From Clostridium thailandense (GTDB taxonomy: Bacteria; Bacillota; Clostridia; Clostridiales; Clostridiaceae): DNA of 62,212 nucleotides. Shown here piece by piece: positions 26,247 to 35,047 of this stretch. The stretch's first letter is position 1. Every line of letters starts with the position of its first letter. Under the pieces are notes generated by a model. That model ran no database searches and was not told the origin of the DNA. It saw only the letters and a program-made list of their open reading frames with translations. Made by a program: the position numbers and the translations under genes. The stretch covers positions 1 through 62,212 of the forward strand of contig NZ_JAEEGC010000043.1 in the NCBI RefSeq assembly GCF_019207025.1, written 5' to 3'.

Positions 26247-27152
26247 TCACACTCCTGCCTTAAACTTTACAGCTATGCTAAGTTTACCTTCAAACATCCC
26301 TGCTTCAATTTTATATCCCATCTGTTCAACTAATTCTTTTGTTATTGCAAGACCAAGACCAGTACTATCCCCATTTCTTGTTCTATCTCCAATAAAAAAA
26401 CGCTCAAACAAATGAGAGACATCTTCATCTTTTAAATTTGGTGCGTCATTTTTAAATACTGCAATAACAAAATCATCCTGGCTCTTTAGTGATATAAATA
26501 CATTTTTCTCTCCATACTTTAGCATGTTTTGTATTAAATTTGAGAACACCCTTCTTATTGCATTCTCATCACCAACAATTAGTGGTAGCTTTTGATCTAT
26601 ATCAATAGCAGGCTCTATTCCCCTGCTTAAAAAATCATTGTAAAAAGATGCTATCATATCACAAATTATATTAGATAAATTCATCGATTTAAATTCAAAC
26701 TTGTATTCCTTTGCCTCCAGTCTAGATAAGTCATAAAATCCAGATATTAAAACCTGAAGTGACTTTGCCCTCTTTTTTACTATATTTATGTACTCTTTTC
26801 TTTCTTCTTCTAGTAAACTGCTATCTTCAATAAGTTGAATATATCCCATTATAGATGTAAGAGGGGTTCTTAAATCATGAGACATATTTGAAATAGCCTG
26901 TCTTAGTTCTATATCCATCTTTTTATATTCAATTTCTATTTTCTTTTTTTCCTCTAAAGTCTTATTTATTTCCAGCGCTAGCTTTCCTAGGTTTTTATTT
27001 TTAAATGAAAGCAATATCCTAGAATTAGTTTTAACTCCATTAATTTTATTCAATTGACCAGCTATATTTTTAACTTCTTCACTTAATAAAACATAAAGGG
27101 TGATAAATATGACCGTTATGCTTATAAGAAAAATAAATATCAATATCTTCAT
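26247..27152 (-). CDS. membrane sensor histidine kinase
   Basis: A 301-residue kinase with one N-terminal membrane helix (about residues 2-23), a short linker, the phosphoacceptor H-box SNMSHDLRTPLTSIMGY, N-box FSNLIQNMLKYGE, and G-box STGLGLAITKELV. It has no large extracellular sensor, like kinases that watch an ABC transporter in antimicrobial-peptide responses. ATG at 27152 chosen with AGAGGTGAT upstream. Cognate regulator is probably the OmpR-type gene at 28933, with the ABC genes in between. Confidence 0.9.
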   Translation of the reverse strand: MKILIFIFLISITVIFITLYVLLSEEVKNIAGQLNKINGVKTNSRILLSFKNKNLGKLALEINKTLEEKKKIEIEYKKMDIELRQAISNMSHDLRTPLTSIMGYIQLIEDSSLLEEERKEYINIVKKRAKSLQVLISGFYDLSRLEAKEYKFEFKSMNLSNIICDMIASFYNDFLSRGIEPAIDIDQKLPLIVGDENAIRRVFSNLIQNMLKYGEKNVFISLKSQDDFVIAVFKNDAPNLKDEDVSHLFERFFIGDRTRNGDSTGLGLAITKELVEQMGYKIEAGMFEGKLSIAVKFKAGV

Positions 27153-27173
27153 AGATATCACCTCTTTTAATTT

Positions 27174-27929
27174 TTATTTAATTTCCTTCTTTTTAAAACA
27201 CAATATGCTAAAAGCTAAAAACACTATAATATATATAAAGCCTATAATAATCGATGTAATAAAATCATGACTTGCTACTACTCTTGCACTCAACTTACCT
27301 AGTTGAGTCGTAATTAGAATATTATATACATGCTTAAATTTATCTGATACAAAAATTATAAAAAATTTAGTAACTAAAGGTGTCATTAAAAATACTATAG
27401 CATAAACAAAAGCACATACAGTACTATTATTTATAATAATGTTAAGAAAGATTCCTACTGCTATAGCAGCCATCCAAAGCGGAAATGATGCTGCTAATCT
27501 TTTAAAGTGATCTAAAAATATTATATTAAAATTATCGCCTAATCCCAATAATAATGCACCGCTTCCATAAAGTACAGCTAATATTATAACCGCAGCTATA
27601 CAGGCTAAAATTACTGCAGCTATAAATTTTGATAAAATCAGTTTACTTCTATCAATTCCAAGGGCTATCACGTTTTTCATGGTTTTATTTTTATTTTCTT
27701 CAGCTATAACAGTATCAATCATTCCTGCAACTAAGAATACAGGGATAATCATCATACTGTTGGTTATTTCTAATACATTGCTTAAACTTAAATTAACCCC
27801 ATTCCCTGCATGACTTATATTAATTATGATATTAACAGCTAACACTAGTGCAGCTATTATTGCTGTGTAAACCCACAAATATGCTCTGTTAAAATTTCTG
27901 TACAATTCAGCTTTTATATAATTAATCAT
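27174..27929 (-). CDS. ABC-2 type transporter permease
   Basis: A 251-residue protein with six hydrophobic helices and the N-terminal MINYIKAELYRNFNRAYLW typical of lantibiotic/bacitracin-type ABC-2 permeases. The ATG at 27929 is eight bases after GGAGG and overlaps the ATPase stop by eight bases. Likely exports or gives immunity to a cell-envelope-active peptide; substrate unknown. Confidence 0.87.
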   Translation of the reverse strand: MINYIKAELYRNFNRAYLWVYTAIIAALVLAVNIIINISHAGNGVNLSLSNVLEITNSMMIIPVFLVAGMIDTVIAEENKNKTMKNVIALGIDRSKLILSKFIAAVILACIAAVIILAVLYGSGALLLGLGDNFNIIFLDHFKRLAASFPLWMAAIAVGIFLNIIINNSTVCAFVYAIVFLMTPLVTKFFIIFVSDKFKHVYNILITTQLGKLSARVVASHDFITSIIIGFIYIIVFLAFSILCFKKKEIK

Positions 27930-28845
27930 GTTCATACCCTCCAATCAAATCCATAAAGTAATTTTCTAAGTTCGAACCCATCTGATAAATGGAGTATAAC
28001 ATGATACCATTATTAACAATCTCCATTGATATAATTTCAGGTCTATCTACCTTCTCATATAATCTTATTTCATTATCGTTTAATACCTCATATTTACTAC
28101 ACTTCAGTTTATTTTCAATTAATGCTATTGCTTTTTCAGTATTATCTACTTTAATTGATAAATAATTTTTACATTTTTCTTTTAAATCGCTGACACATAT
28201 TTGTTCTAAAAACTCACCTTTATGAATAAAGCCATAGGTGGTTGCTAGTTGACTTAATTCACTTAATATGTGACTTGATATAATGATAGTAGTATTTCTT
28301 TCTCTGTTTAACTTAAGTAAAATATCTCTCACTTCTACAATTCCTGTAGGATCAAGTCCATTTATAGGTTCATCTAAAATTAATAAATCAGGACTTTCCA
28401 TAATAGCAAGTGCCATTCCTAATCGTTGTTTCATACCAAGGGAAAAGTTTTTAAACTTTTTCTTTCCGGCATCAGAAAGTCCCACAATTTTTAATACCTC
28501 TTCAACCGATTCCTTTTCTACAATTCCTTTTTGTATTCTATAGTATTCAAGATTTTTCTTTGCAGATAAATAGGGAAAGAAGCTGGGCGTTTCAATAATA
28601 CTGCCTGTTCTTCTCCTTGCTCTATTTAATCCCGCCTCAGAAGTTTCTTCAAATATTTGAATTTCCCCGTTTGTTGGCATGGTAAGTCCGCTTATCATTC
28701 TAAGTAAAGTAGTTTTTCCTGCACCATTTTTACCGACTAGTCCATAAATATCCCCTTGTTTTATCTCAATATTTACGTTATTTACGGCAGCATAACTGCG
28801 ATACTTTTTAGTTAAATTTTTAGTTTTAATTACAGTTTCTTTCAT
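27922..28845 (-). CDS. ABC transporter ATP-binding protein, BcrA type
   Basis: A 307-residue ATPase: Walker A GKNGAGKTTLL, signature FSLGMKQRLG, Walker B LLILDEPINGLDP, switch histidine in IIISSHILSEL, plus the C-terminal extension typical of the BcrA/lantibiotic export subgroup. Good AAGGAGG site. First gene of an operon ATPase-permease-kinase, behind a direct repeat that is a likely response-regulator site. Confidence 0.92.
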   Translation of the reverse strand: MKETVIKTKNLTKKYRSYAAVNNVNIEIKQGDIYGLVGKNGAGKTTLLRMISGLTMPTNGEIQIFEETSEAGLNRARRRTGSIIETPSFFPYLSAKKNLEYYRIQKGIVEKESVEEVLKIVGLSDAGKKKFKNFSLGMKQRLGMALAIMESPDLLILDEPINGLDPTGIVEVRDILLKLNRERNTTIIISSHILSELSQLATTYGFIHKGEFLEQICVSDLKEKCKNYLSIKVDNTEKAIALIENKLKCSKYEVLNDNEIRLYEKVDRPEIISMEIVNNGIMLYSIYQMGSNLENYFMDLIGGYEHD

Positions 28846-28898
28846 CTCCTGTGACCTCCTTCTTCGTATATTTATATATTAGAATAAAATATACAAGA

Positions 28899-28921
28899 AA
28901 GCTTAAAGAAAAGCTTAAGAA
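28899..28921 (-). promoter_or_regulatory. direct repeat upstream of the ABC operon, probable regulator site
   Basis: Two copies of TTCTTAAGCTT-like sequence, about 12 bases apart on the minus strand (TTCTTAAGCTT and TTCTTTAAGCTT), just upstream of an AT-rich -10 region before the ABC operon. Direct repeats of one helical turn are typical OmpR-family binding sites. Confidence 0.55.
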
Positions 28922-28932
28922 AGTATTAAGTT

Positions 28933-29631
28933 TTATTTTTCACTCATCTTAAAGCCAATCCCCCATACTGTATGTATGTACTCTTCATCTGGGTCAGCCT
29001 TAGCTATTTTTGAACGAAGATTGCTTACATGAACATTGACAGTATTATCGTCTCCCAAAAATTCGGCATTCCAAGCATGCTCAAACAAATTTGCTTTTGT
29101 AAAAACTTTATTTGGATAAGACATTAAAATCTGAAGTATAGAAAACTCCCTTGCTGTCAAGGAAATAGCTTGCCCTTTAGCCTCAACCATTAAAGTTTCA
29201 CTATTCAAAGTTAAATTTTTATGTTTTAAAACATTAGCTTTTTCATTATTATTAGAAAATACTATATACCGTCTTAATTGCGCTTCAACTCTGGCAAGAA
29301 CCTCATAGGCATCAAAGGGTTTAGGCACAAAATCATCTGCACCAAGTTTTAACACATCTATTTTTATATCTTGCCCTGGTTTTGCAGATATAACTATAAT
29401 TGGCACTGTATTAATTTTTCTTATATGAGTTATAAGTTCCTCTCCAGTTACCCCTGGCAGCATTAAGTCAAGTAAAACCAATTGAAACTCATACTGTTCA
29501 AAGCACATCTTAGCTTCAGAGCCTGAATAGGCACACCTAACATTATATCCATTTTTGCTTAATATTTTATACAAAAGATTATTTATATCCGCATCATCTT
29601 CTGCTACCAATATATTTATTTTTTCCTTCAT
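28933..29631 (-). CDS. OmpR-family response regulator
   Basis: A 232-residue regulator: receiver domain with acidic pair EDD, phosphoacceptor in LVLLDLMLPG, and lysine in PKPFDAYEV; then a winged helix with TAREFSILQILMSYPNKVFTKANLFEHAW and NTVNVHVSNLRSKI. Lies upstream of the ABC/kinase operon on the same strand with its own start region. Probably activates the ABC operon through the direct repeat at 28899-28921. Confidence 0.93.
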   Translation of the reverse strand: MKEKINILVAEDDADINNLLYKILSKNGYNVRCAYSGSEAKMCFEQYEFQLVLLDLMLPGVTGEELITHIRKINTVPIIVISAKPGQDIKIDVLKLGADDFVPKPFDAYEVLARVEAQLRRYIVFSNNNEKANVLKHKNLTLNSETLMVEAKGQAISLTAREFSILQILMSYPNKVFTKANLFEHAWNAEFLGDDNTVNVHVSNLRSKIAKADPDEEYIHTVWGIGFKMSEK

Positions 29632-29710
29632 AAAGTGATCCTCCTAAACCGTCTATTAAACTTTACCTTTTAAATCAATATTTTCCTATAAATATATTAT
29701 ATTAAAAAAG

Positions 29711-29749
29711 AAAAGACATGTATATATGCTGATTCTATACATATCTTTT
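29711..29749. terminator. AT-rich hairpin upstream of the response regulator
   Basis: AAAAGACATGTATA pairs with TATACATATCTTTT with one mismatch. In the minus direction TCTTTTCTTTTTT follows, so it can serve as a second terminator after the chemoreceptor gene. Confidence 0.55.
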
Positions 29750-29889
29750 AATGGCCTTTTTCTAAGGAATTTTAATTGATAAACTAAGTATGAACTGGTT
29801 GAGTGTAATTATTGAAAAATACTGCTGCTAAACTAAGAGAAGATTTATTTAAACTAACTGAAGATTGTAATTTATAGATTAATTATGGT

Positions 29890-29925
29890 AAAAAATAGAG
29901 CTGTCATACTATAGTACGGCAGCTC
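29890..29925 (-). terminator. terminator of the membrane chemoreceptor
   Basis: GAGCTG and inner pairs around the palindrome TACTATAGTA form a 14-pair stem (29898-29925), followed in the minus direction by TATTTTTT. Confidence 0.85.
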
Positions 29926-29941
29926 CATTTTAATATTTTTA

Positions 29942-31939
29942 TTATATTTTAAACTTTTTAATTACCTCATCAAGTTGCTCTGCCAAAGTCTCCATTTCCT
30001 CTGCTGCTTTAACTACATTATTAAGTACTATAGTTTCTTGTTCTGATGATGCACTAACCTGTTGAGCTGCAGACGCCGTATCCTGTGATATACTTGAAAC
30101 CTGTGTTATATTTTGTACCACTGTTTCCTTGTCCAGGTTTACCTTTTGTAATTCATCACTTACCTTGGACACATTTTCTTCTAATAAGTACGCTGCATTT
30201 TGTATCTCTTCAAAAGAACTAGTAGTTTCTTCAACACTTTTACTTGTATCACTACCAATTTGTCCAGTATAATTCATTTTTTCCAAAACAGCTTGTACGC
30301 TATTTTTTATTTGGCTTACAATATTATTTATTTCTTCAGCAGATTTTCCTGACTCTTCTGCTAAAGTTCTTACTTCTTCTGCAACTACTACAAATCCCTT
30401 TCCAGCCTCTCCTGCACGAGCAGCCTCTATACTAGCATTTAATGCCAATAAATTAGTTTGTTCAGTAATTTGCTTTATGCTTTCCGTTATTTCATTAACT
30501 TTCTGAGAATTTTCAGCTAGTATTTTTACCTCTTCTAGAACTTCTTTGTTCGAATTAGAAGTTTTATCAAAATTATCCTTCAATTTATTTATATCTTTTA
30601 ATCCCTTTTCAGTTAAAGCTCTCACTTTCTTAGATGACCCATTCATGTTTTTAGAATCCTCAATACACCTATTTACCTTTTCTCCAAGTTCACCAAAAAC
30701 CCTTGAACTGATTTCTGCCAATTCTGCATGCGCTGATGTACCATCTGCTATTGACTGAATAGATTTTGAAACTTTTTCGCCTATATCATTAGATTCTTTA
30801 CATATTCCTAATAACCTTTCTGCTGAATATCTAATCTTTGTAGAATTTCCCATAGTATCTCTTAATATTACAACTATCTCTTTTATCATTAGATTTAGAG
30901 AATTTATTATGGATTCAATTTCATAACTAGATTTTGATTCTTCGTTTAAGGTGTTTGTGAAATCACCTTCACTTAGATTTTTCAATGTATCAACAAGTTT
31001 TTCTATAGGCTTTGTAATTGATTTAGAAAACTTACTTCCAATAATTAATGCTAGTACTATTATAGCTAATGCTACTAATAATATTAGAGTTATTCCTGCA
31101 TTCATTTCCCCTGAAAATTCCGATGCAGGTACAAGTCCAACTATAGTCCATCCAGTTTCAGAATTTTTATGATTGTACACAATATATCTTTGCCCGCTTA
31201 TTTCTTGTATCGAACCTGATTTCTCTGGTTTTATAACCTCACTAATCCAATTTTCGCTTTTTAAATCTTTTCCTACGAGTTTTGCATCCTTATGGGCAAT
31301 TATCCTTCCTTCTGCATCAACTATAGCTGCAAAACCGGAATTACCTATTTTTATATTTGAAACATCTTGTGAAAGTTGTGTAAGCTTTATATCTATACCA
31401 GCTACACCAACAATACTTCCATTTTCAGTATCCTTTACCGCCTTTACATAGCTTATACAGTATTGTCCTTTATTAAATGCATCTTCATAAGGTTGTACAA
31501 GATGTGTTTCTCCATTCTTTGAAACTGCATCTGAATACCATTGTCTTTTTCTTGGATCATATCCTGCCGGTAAATCTTGTTTAGGTTGCACAATCATTCT
31601 TCCATCATTTACTCCCAAATATGCACAACTAACAATTTTATGAGTAGTTGTAAAAGCATTTAGAGATGCTAATAACCATTTTTCACAATCAGGATTTTTC
31701 AGTACAGATAAAGCATTTGGATCCTTTGATATCATATCAACAGATTCTCTACTGCTTTTATCTAATGATTTAACATTTTCATCGATTTTCCCAAGATTAG
31801 TATTTATATAGTAGGTAAACATATTATTAAAATTTTTTCTTATAGTATAATACCCAAAAGAACCTATTATAATTAAAGGAATTAATGCCATAAATAATAG
31901 TATTCCTATAATCTGATGATTAAGCTTTATTTTTTTCAT
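29942..31939 (-). CDS. membrane methyl-accepting chemotaxis protein, dCache sensor
   Basis: A 665-residue receptor. Membrane helices at about 9-30 and 281-301 enclose a double Cache ligand domain containing [13 protein letters not shown] and [14 protein letters not shown], a pattern found in amino-acid-binding dCache receptors. A HAMP linker follows ([21 protein letters not shown]), then the signalling hairpin with tip [33 protein letters not shown] in part. It is transcribed alone, outside the two chemosensory operons. Ligand unproven. Confidence 0.92.
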   Translation of the reverse strand: MKKIKLNHQIIGILLFMALIPLIIIGSFGYYTIRKNFNNMFTYYINTNLGKIDENVKSLDKSSRESVDMISKDPNALSVLKNPDCEKWLLASLNAFTTTHKIVSCAYLGVNDGRMIVQPKQDLPAGYDPRKRQWYSDAVSKNGETHLVQPYEDAFNKGQYCISYVKAVKDTENGSIVGVAGIDIKLTQLSQDVSNIKIGNSGFAAIVDAEGRIIAHKDAKLVGKDLKSENWISEVIKPEKSGSIQEISGQRYIVYNHKNSETGWTIVGLVPASEFSGEMNAGITLILLVALAIIVLALIIGSKFSKSITKPIEKLVDTLKNLSEGDFTNTLNEESKSSYEIESIINSLNLMIKEIVVILRDTMGNSTKIRYSAERLLGICKESNDIGEKVSKSIQSIADGTSAHAELAEISSRVFGELGEKVNRCIEDSKNMNGSSKKVRALTEKGLKDINKLKDNFDKTSNSNKEVLEEVKILAENSQKVNEITESIKQITEQTNLLALNASIEAARAGEAGKGFVVVAEEVRTLAEESGKSAEEINNIVSQIKNSVQAVLEKMNYTGQIGSDTSKSVEETTSSFEEIQNAAYLLEENVSKVSDELQKVNLDKETVVQNITQVSSISQDTASAAQQVSASSEQETIVLNNVVKAAEEMETLAEQLDEVIKKFKI

Positions 31940-32374
31940 TGCAACAACACCCTCACCTTCTTAGCATGTTTCATATACTAAATTTAAGCCTATTTATTAC
32001 ATATAATATCATAAATTTCTATAAAATACTATATTCTCAATTTTTGAATCAGAATATTCTTGCAAAATATTACTTTCTTTAAATTGCAAATGTAAACATA
32101 AAGCACCAAAAACTATTTTCTTGGTGCTCACAATTTAATTATGCATTGCAATATTATAGAATATACTTTTTATTAGCTTCCACCTTTAAAATTTTTGTTC
32201 CCTTTTACTGCCTTCTTACATAATATGATACTGTGTAAAAAATTTATAGATATGTACTTTTAAAAGAACAAAATTTATTTAAAAATACATCAAAATATTT
32301 TATTAAATTTTGTAACACTTTTTTGTCTTCTGCATAATATGATACTGTGTAGAAAATTTTATGGAGGTATGTTA
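31940..32374. other. long intergenic region with a duplicated leader
   Basis: It contains a hairpin at 32102-32128 (AGCACCAA / TTGGTGCT, without a strong T run) and a direct repeat: about 35 bases sharing CATAATATGATACTGTGTA at 32219-32237 and at 32332-32350, about 113 bases apart. The second copy leads into the ribosome site of the coat-like gene. Nothing else is recognisable. Confidence 0.6.
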
Positions 32375-32800
32375 ATGTATAGAACTGATGATCAGGAACT
32401 TGATCAAACTCTTAGTCAAGATTTAGAGGATACTCGTCACCATCATAAGCATCATAAACATCATGGTCATGAAATGTGCTGTCCTATGATGTACTGTTGT
32501 CCTATGATGCCATACCAAATGATGCCATCACAGGTTTCTCCTGCTCAAATGATGCCTACTAAAATGATGCCTGAACAAATGCAACCATATCAGATGGAAT
32601 TTAAAGAAAAATGCAAATGTGGAGACTATATGAAATATAGAGATGATGATGACAGCGATGACGATGAAGAGTTTAGACAATATTATAATAGACCTAGACC
32701 TAGACCTTATTATAATAATTATTTTCCATATCCATTCTATCCATTTTATCCATACTATAATTATTATCCTTATCATCATCATTACTATAACCATTATTAA
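32375..32800 (+). CDS. His/Met/Tyr-rich low-complexity protein, spore-coat-like
   Basis: A 141-residue protein of biased composition: a histidine cluster (HHHKHHKHHGHE), a Met/Pro-rich repeat with cysteine pairs (CCPMMYCCPMMPYQMMP), an acidic run (DDDDSDDDEE), and a Tyr/Pro/Phe-rich tail (YFPYPFYPFYPYYNYYPY). The start at 32375 is seven bases after GGAGG; an upstream in-frame ATG overlaps the presumed promoter. Such proteins are common in clostridial spore coats and may bind metal. Sporulation control is inferred from the CATAATATGA box upstream. Confidence 0.7.
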   Translation: MYRTDDQELDQTLSQDLEDTRHHHKHHKHHGHEMCCPMMYCCPMMPYQMMPSQVSPAQMMPTKMMPEQMQPYQMEFKEKCKCGDYMKYRDDDDSDDDEEFRQYYNRPRPRPYYNNYFPYPFYPFYPYYNYYPYHHHYYNHY

Positions 32801-32831
32801 TAAAATATATACCTATTGTGTAAGTGAACTT

Positions 32832-32878
32832 AATAAGAATAGCTGCAGCTTAGGCTTCAGCTATTCTTATTGTTTTTT
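32832..32878 (+). terminator. terminator of the coat-like gene
   Basis: Perfect 14-pair stem (AATAAGAATAGCTG with its complement at 32858-32871) followed by six T. Confidence 0.93.
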
Positions 32879-33098
32879 CCTTTCAAAAACACTCTTTCCA
32901 TTTATAATTCTTGTCCTTACCTTGCTATTCACATCCGTTTTTCACAACCTTTAAGCAATTATTACTATTTTAGTACAAACATAAAAATCTATTCGCAGGT
33001 TACTCTATATAATGTATGTTATGTCGATAATTTTGCATTTATATATGAACATCAATCATATGTTTAATTAGCATAATATTGATCTAGGAGGTACTATT

Positions 33099-33716
33099 AT
33101 GAAGAAAATTGCAAGTATTGTAGCCGCAGCGTTAGTAACTTGTTCTATTTCCGCCTGTGGAAATAGAAATACTACTTATAGAACCCCGGGAACTAATCAA
33201 GGTGGAACAAATATTGGTATAAATCAAGGTAATTATAATACTGGGATGAACACTACCACAACGTACAGAGATGGAATTTATCTAGGTGAAGGTAATAAGA
33301 GTTCAATGGGAAATCAAGCAGCTATAGTTACAATTAGTAGTGGAAAAATCACCGACGTTGTACTTAAAACAATTGATGCTAAAGGAAAAGAAACTCCTTA
33401 TACCACCGGTGGTAATGCAGGTACTACCATGGGAGGTACAACAACTGACATTACTAGAGGAACTGTAGGCGGCAATCCTGTAGGTGGCAGTAATACAGGT
33501 ACTACTGTAAGGACTCCTGCAGACGGAACTATGACTGGAAGTACTACTGGTCCAACTATAACGACCAATCTTGCAAGAGTTAGAAGAGACTTAGCAAACG
33601 CCGTAGTTTCACAACAGACTCATAATGTTAATATTGCTAATGCTGGAAATGACGCTAATTCTGTTGCCAACTGGAAGTTAGCTATAAGCAGAGCTTTAGA
33701 TAGTGCTAGAAGATAA
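33099..33716 (+). CDS. lipoprotein with interrupted FMN-binding-like domain
   Basis: A 205-residue protein with a lipoprotein signal (lysines, hydrophobic core, SISAC with the lipidated cysteine at about 20). Residues about 57-100 read YRDGIYLGEG and AAIVTISSGKITDVVLKTIDAKGKE, the first half of an FMN-binding domain; a Gly/Thr-rich low-complexity insert of about 55 residues follows, then a helical end (NLARVRRDLANAVVSQQ) that resembles the last part of the domain. AGGAGG precedes the ATG. It would sit outside the membrane; function unknown, perhaps electron transfer if flavin is bound. Confidence 0.7.
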   Translation: MKKIASIVAAALVTCSISACGNRNTTYRTPGTNQGGTNIGINQGNYNTGMNTTTTYRDGIYLGEGNKSSMGNQAAIVTISSGKITDVVLKTIDAKGKETPYTTGGNAGTTMGGTTTDITRGTVGGNPVGGSNTGTTVRTPADGTMTGSTTGPTITTNLARVRRDLANAVVSQQTHNVNIANAGNDANSVANWKLAISRALDSARR

Positions 33717-33728
33717 TAATTTGAGAGG

Positions 33729-33796
33729 AACTGTTCGTCCGACACTTAACTTATACGCAAGGATATATTGACATTCAGGAAGGTACATTTAAATGC
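33729..33796. repeat. dispersed repeat, copy B
   Basis: Contains CACTTAACTTATACGCAAGG and, after a short gap, AAGGTACATTT, aligning over about 50 bases with copy A at 9739. The right hairpin arm is degenerate. Confidence 0.6.
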
Positions 33797-33849
33797 TTTT
33801 TTTATAAGTATTAACAAAAATAAAAGTTACGATTATTTCTGCATAGCTC

Positions 33850-33890
33850 ACATTCTTCACTACAGGAGACGTCTTCGTAGTGAAGAATGT
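33850..33890. repeat. hairpin between the lipoprotein and the kinase relic
   Basis: ACATTCTTCACTAC (33850-33863) pairs perfectly with 33877-33890, 13-base loop. No clear T run. It could be a terminator for the lipoprotein gene or a repeat piece. Confidence 0.5.
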
Positions 33891-33920
33891 AGTTTGCTAT
33901 CAATATTTCATTTGCTACTT

Positions 33921-34096
33921 CTACAATGTGTCCTTAATACTAATATCTCCACTTTCAGTAAACTTGACTACGTTGCTTATAAGCTTATTTAGCACCTGCT
34001 GCAATTTGCTTGGATTACCTACCAAATAATTGAGTATATTGTTGGTGTACCTTCTTGATCAAAAATTACTTTATTACAAGCAAACCTGTTGATGTT
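33921..34096 (-). pseudogene. histidine kinase relic after cheX
   Basis: Directly after the cheX stop the minus strand reads RFACNKVIFDQEGTPTIYS, a PAS-type end, up to a stop, and then in another frame GNPSKLQQVLNKLISNVVKFTESGDIS, the N-box of a histidine kinase ATPase domain. The central part (including the H-box) and the C-terminus are gone. It shows that operon 1 once ended with a PAS-containing kinase. Confidence 0.7.
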
Positions 34097-34099
34097 TTT

Positions 34100-34567
34100 T
34101 TACTTTTCTTTATATGTAATAGCAATCTCCATTCTTTCTTCATCACAAAATTCTAAAGGCACACATACTATTACAGATTTAGCGATACTAAACTGCATAT
34201 TTTCACCTGTTAGTACCGTTGGCGGAGTAATATCTATATCCATATTATTCTTATAAAAGATATTGGATGTGTTACCTAATATCATATTACAAAGTTCTGC
34301 TATTGCACTTTTTGCTATTTCATCTAATTCTGGTACAAGCATCCCTCCCATCATAGCTGATGCTATTTTACATGCCAAAGTTCTTTTTAGAGATATTATA
34401 ACACTTCCTTGTATCGCACCTGTAATGCCAATCATAACCACTACACTATTGGCCATATAAGGTATATCCTTAATATATATCTTTCCTAAAACTGGATTTA
34501 ATCCTGTTGTTTCTGCTATAACGTTTCTGCTAGCTTCTATAAATGGATTTATATATTCAACTTTCAT
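34100..34567 (-). CDS. cheX: CheX-like CheY-P phosphatase
   Basis: A 155-residue cytoplasmic protein of the CheC/CheX/FliY family. The phosphatase signature ExxN appears once as AIAELCNMILGN (glutamate and asparagine in place), as in dimeric CheX. It would dephosphorylate a CheY-type receiver of this operon. Good ribosome site GGGAAGGGAAG. Last intact gene of operon 1, followed by the kinase relic. Confidence 0.88.
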   Translation of the reverse strand: MKVEYINPFIEASRNVIAETTGLNPVLGKIYIKDIPYMANSVVVMIGITGAIQGSVIISLKRTLACKIASAMMGGMLVPELDEIAKSAIAELCNMILGNTSNIFYKNNMDIDITPPTVLTGENMQFSIAKSVIVCVPLEFCDEERMEIAITYKEK

Positions 34568-34610
34568 ATATTAACTTCCCTTCCCATATATTTCGTCCTT
34601 GGGTTATTAT

Positions 34611-35003
34611 TTATTTTAATCCAAGCTTTTCCATTGTAGCTACCAATTCATTTAAATCGATAGGTTTAATCAGGTGTGCTTCTAGACCTGTCTGAAAAGA
34701 ATCACTAATATAGTTAACATTTGCTAAAGCTGTCACAATTATTACTTTAGCACGATTTGAACCTTCAATTCCTCTAATATTTTCAAACTCTCTTATTGAT
34801 TTTAATGCCTTAATACCATCAACCCTTGGCATCATTACATCAAGACAAACCAGATCATAAGGTTTTTCCATGTCTAGTGCCATTATATATGCTTCTACAG
34901 CCTCAATTCCATCAATAGTAACATCACATTCTCCATACGCTGAAAGAAACTTTTGCATAAGTTTTCTACTTGCAAAATCATCCTCTGCTATTAATATCCT
35001 CAT
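34611..35003 (-). CDS. single-domain response regulator
   Basis: A 130-residue receiver without output domain: acidic pair in IAEDDFASRKLM, phosphoacceptor in LVCLDVMMPRVDG, threonine in VIIVTALAN and lysine in HLIKPIDLNEL, so all key residues are present. It differs from the cheY at 43372 and may be the partner of the lost kinase or of CheX next door. Confidence 0.9.
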   Translation of the reverse strand: MRILIAEDDFASRKLMQKFLSAYGECDVTIDGIEAVEAYIMALDMEKPYDLVCLDVMMPRVDGIKALKSIREFENIRGIEGSNRAKVIIVTALANVNYISDSFQTGLEAHLIKPIDLNELVATMEKLGLK

Positions 35004-35047
35004 TCTAATCCTCCCTTTGTATACTTTATTTAATCTCTTATCTGCTA

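Noticed and set aside
32528..32794. Minus-strand hydrophobic 88-codon frame
   Set aside because: It is the complement of the Asp/Tyr/His codon runs of the coat-like gene; the plus frame has the ribosome site and terminator.
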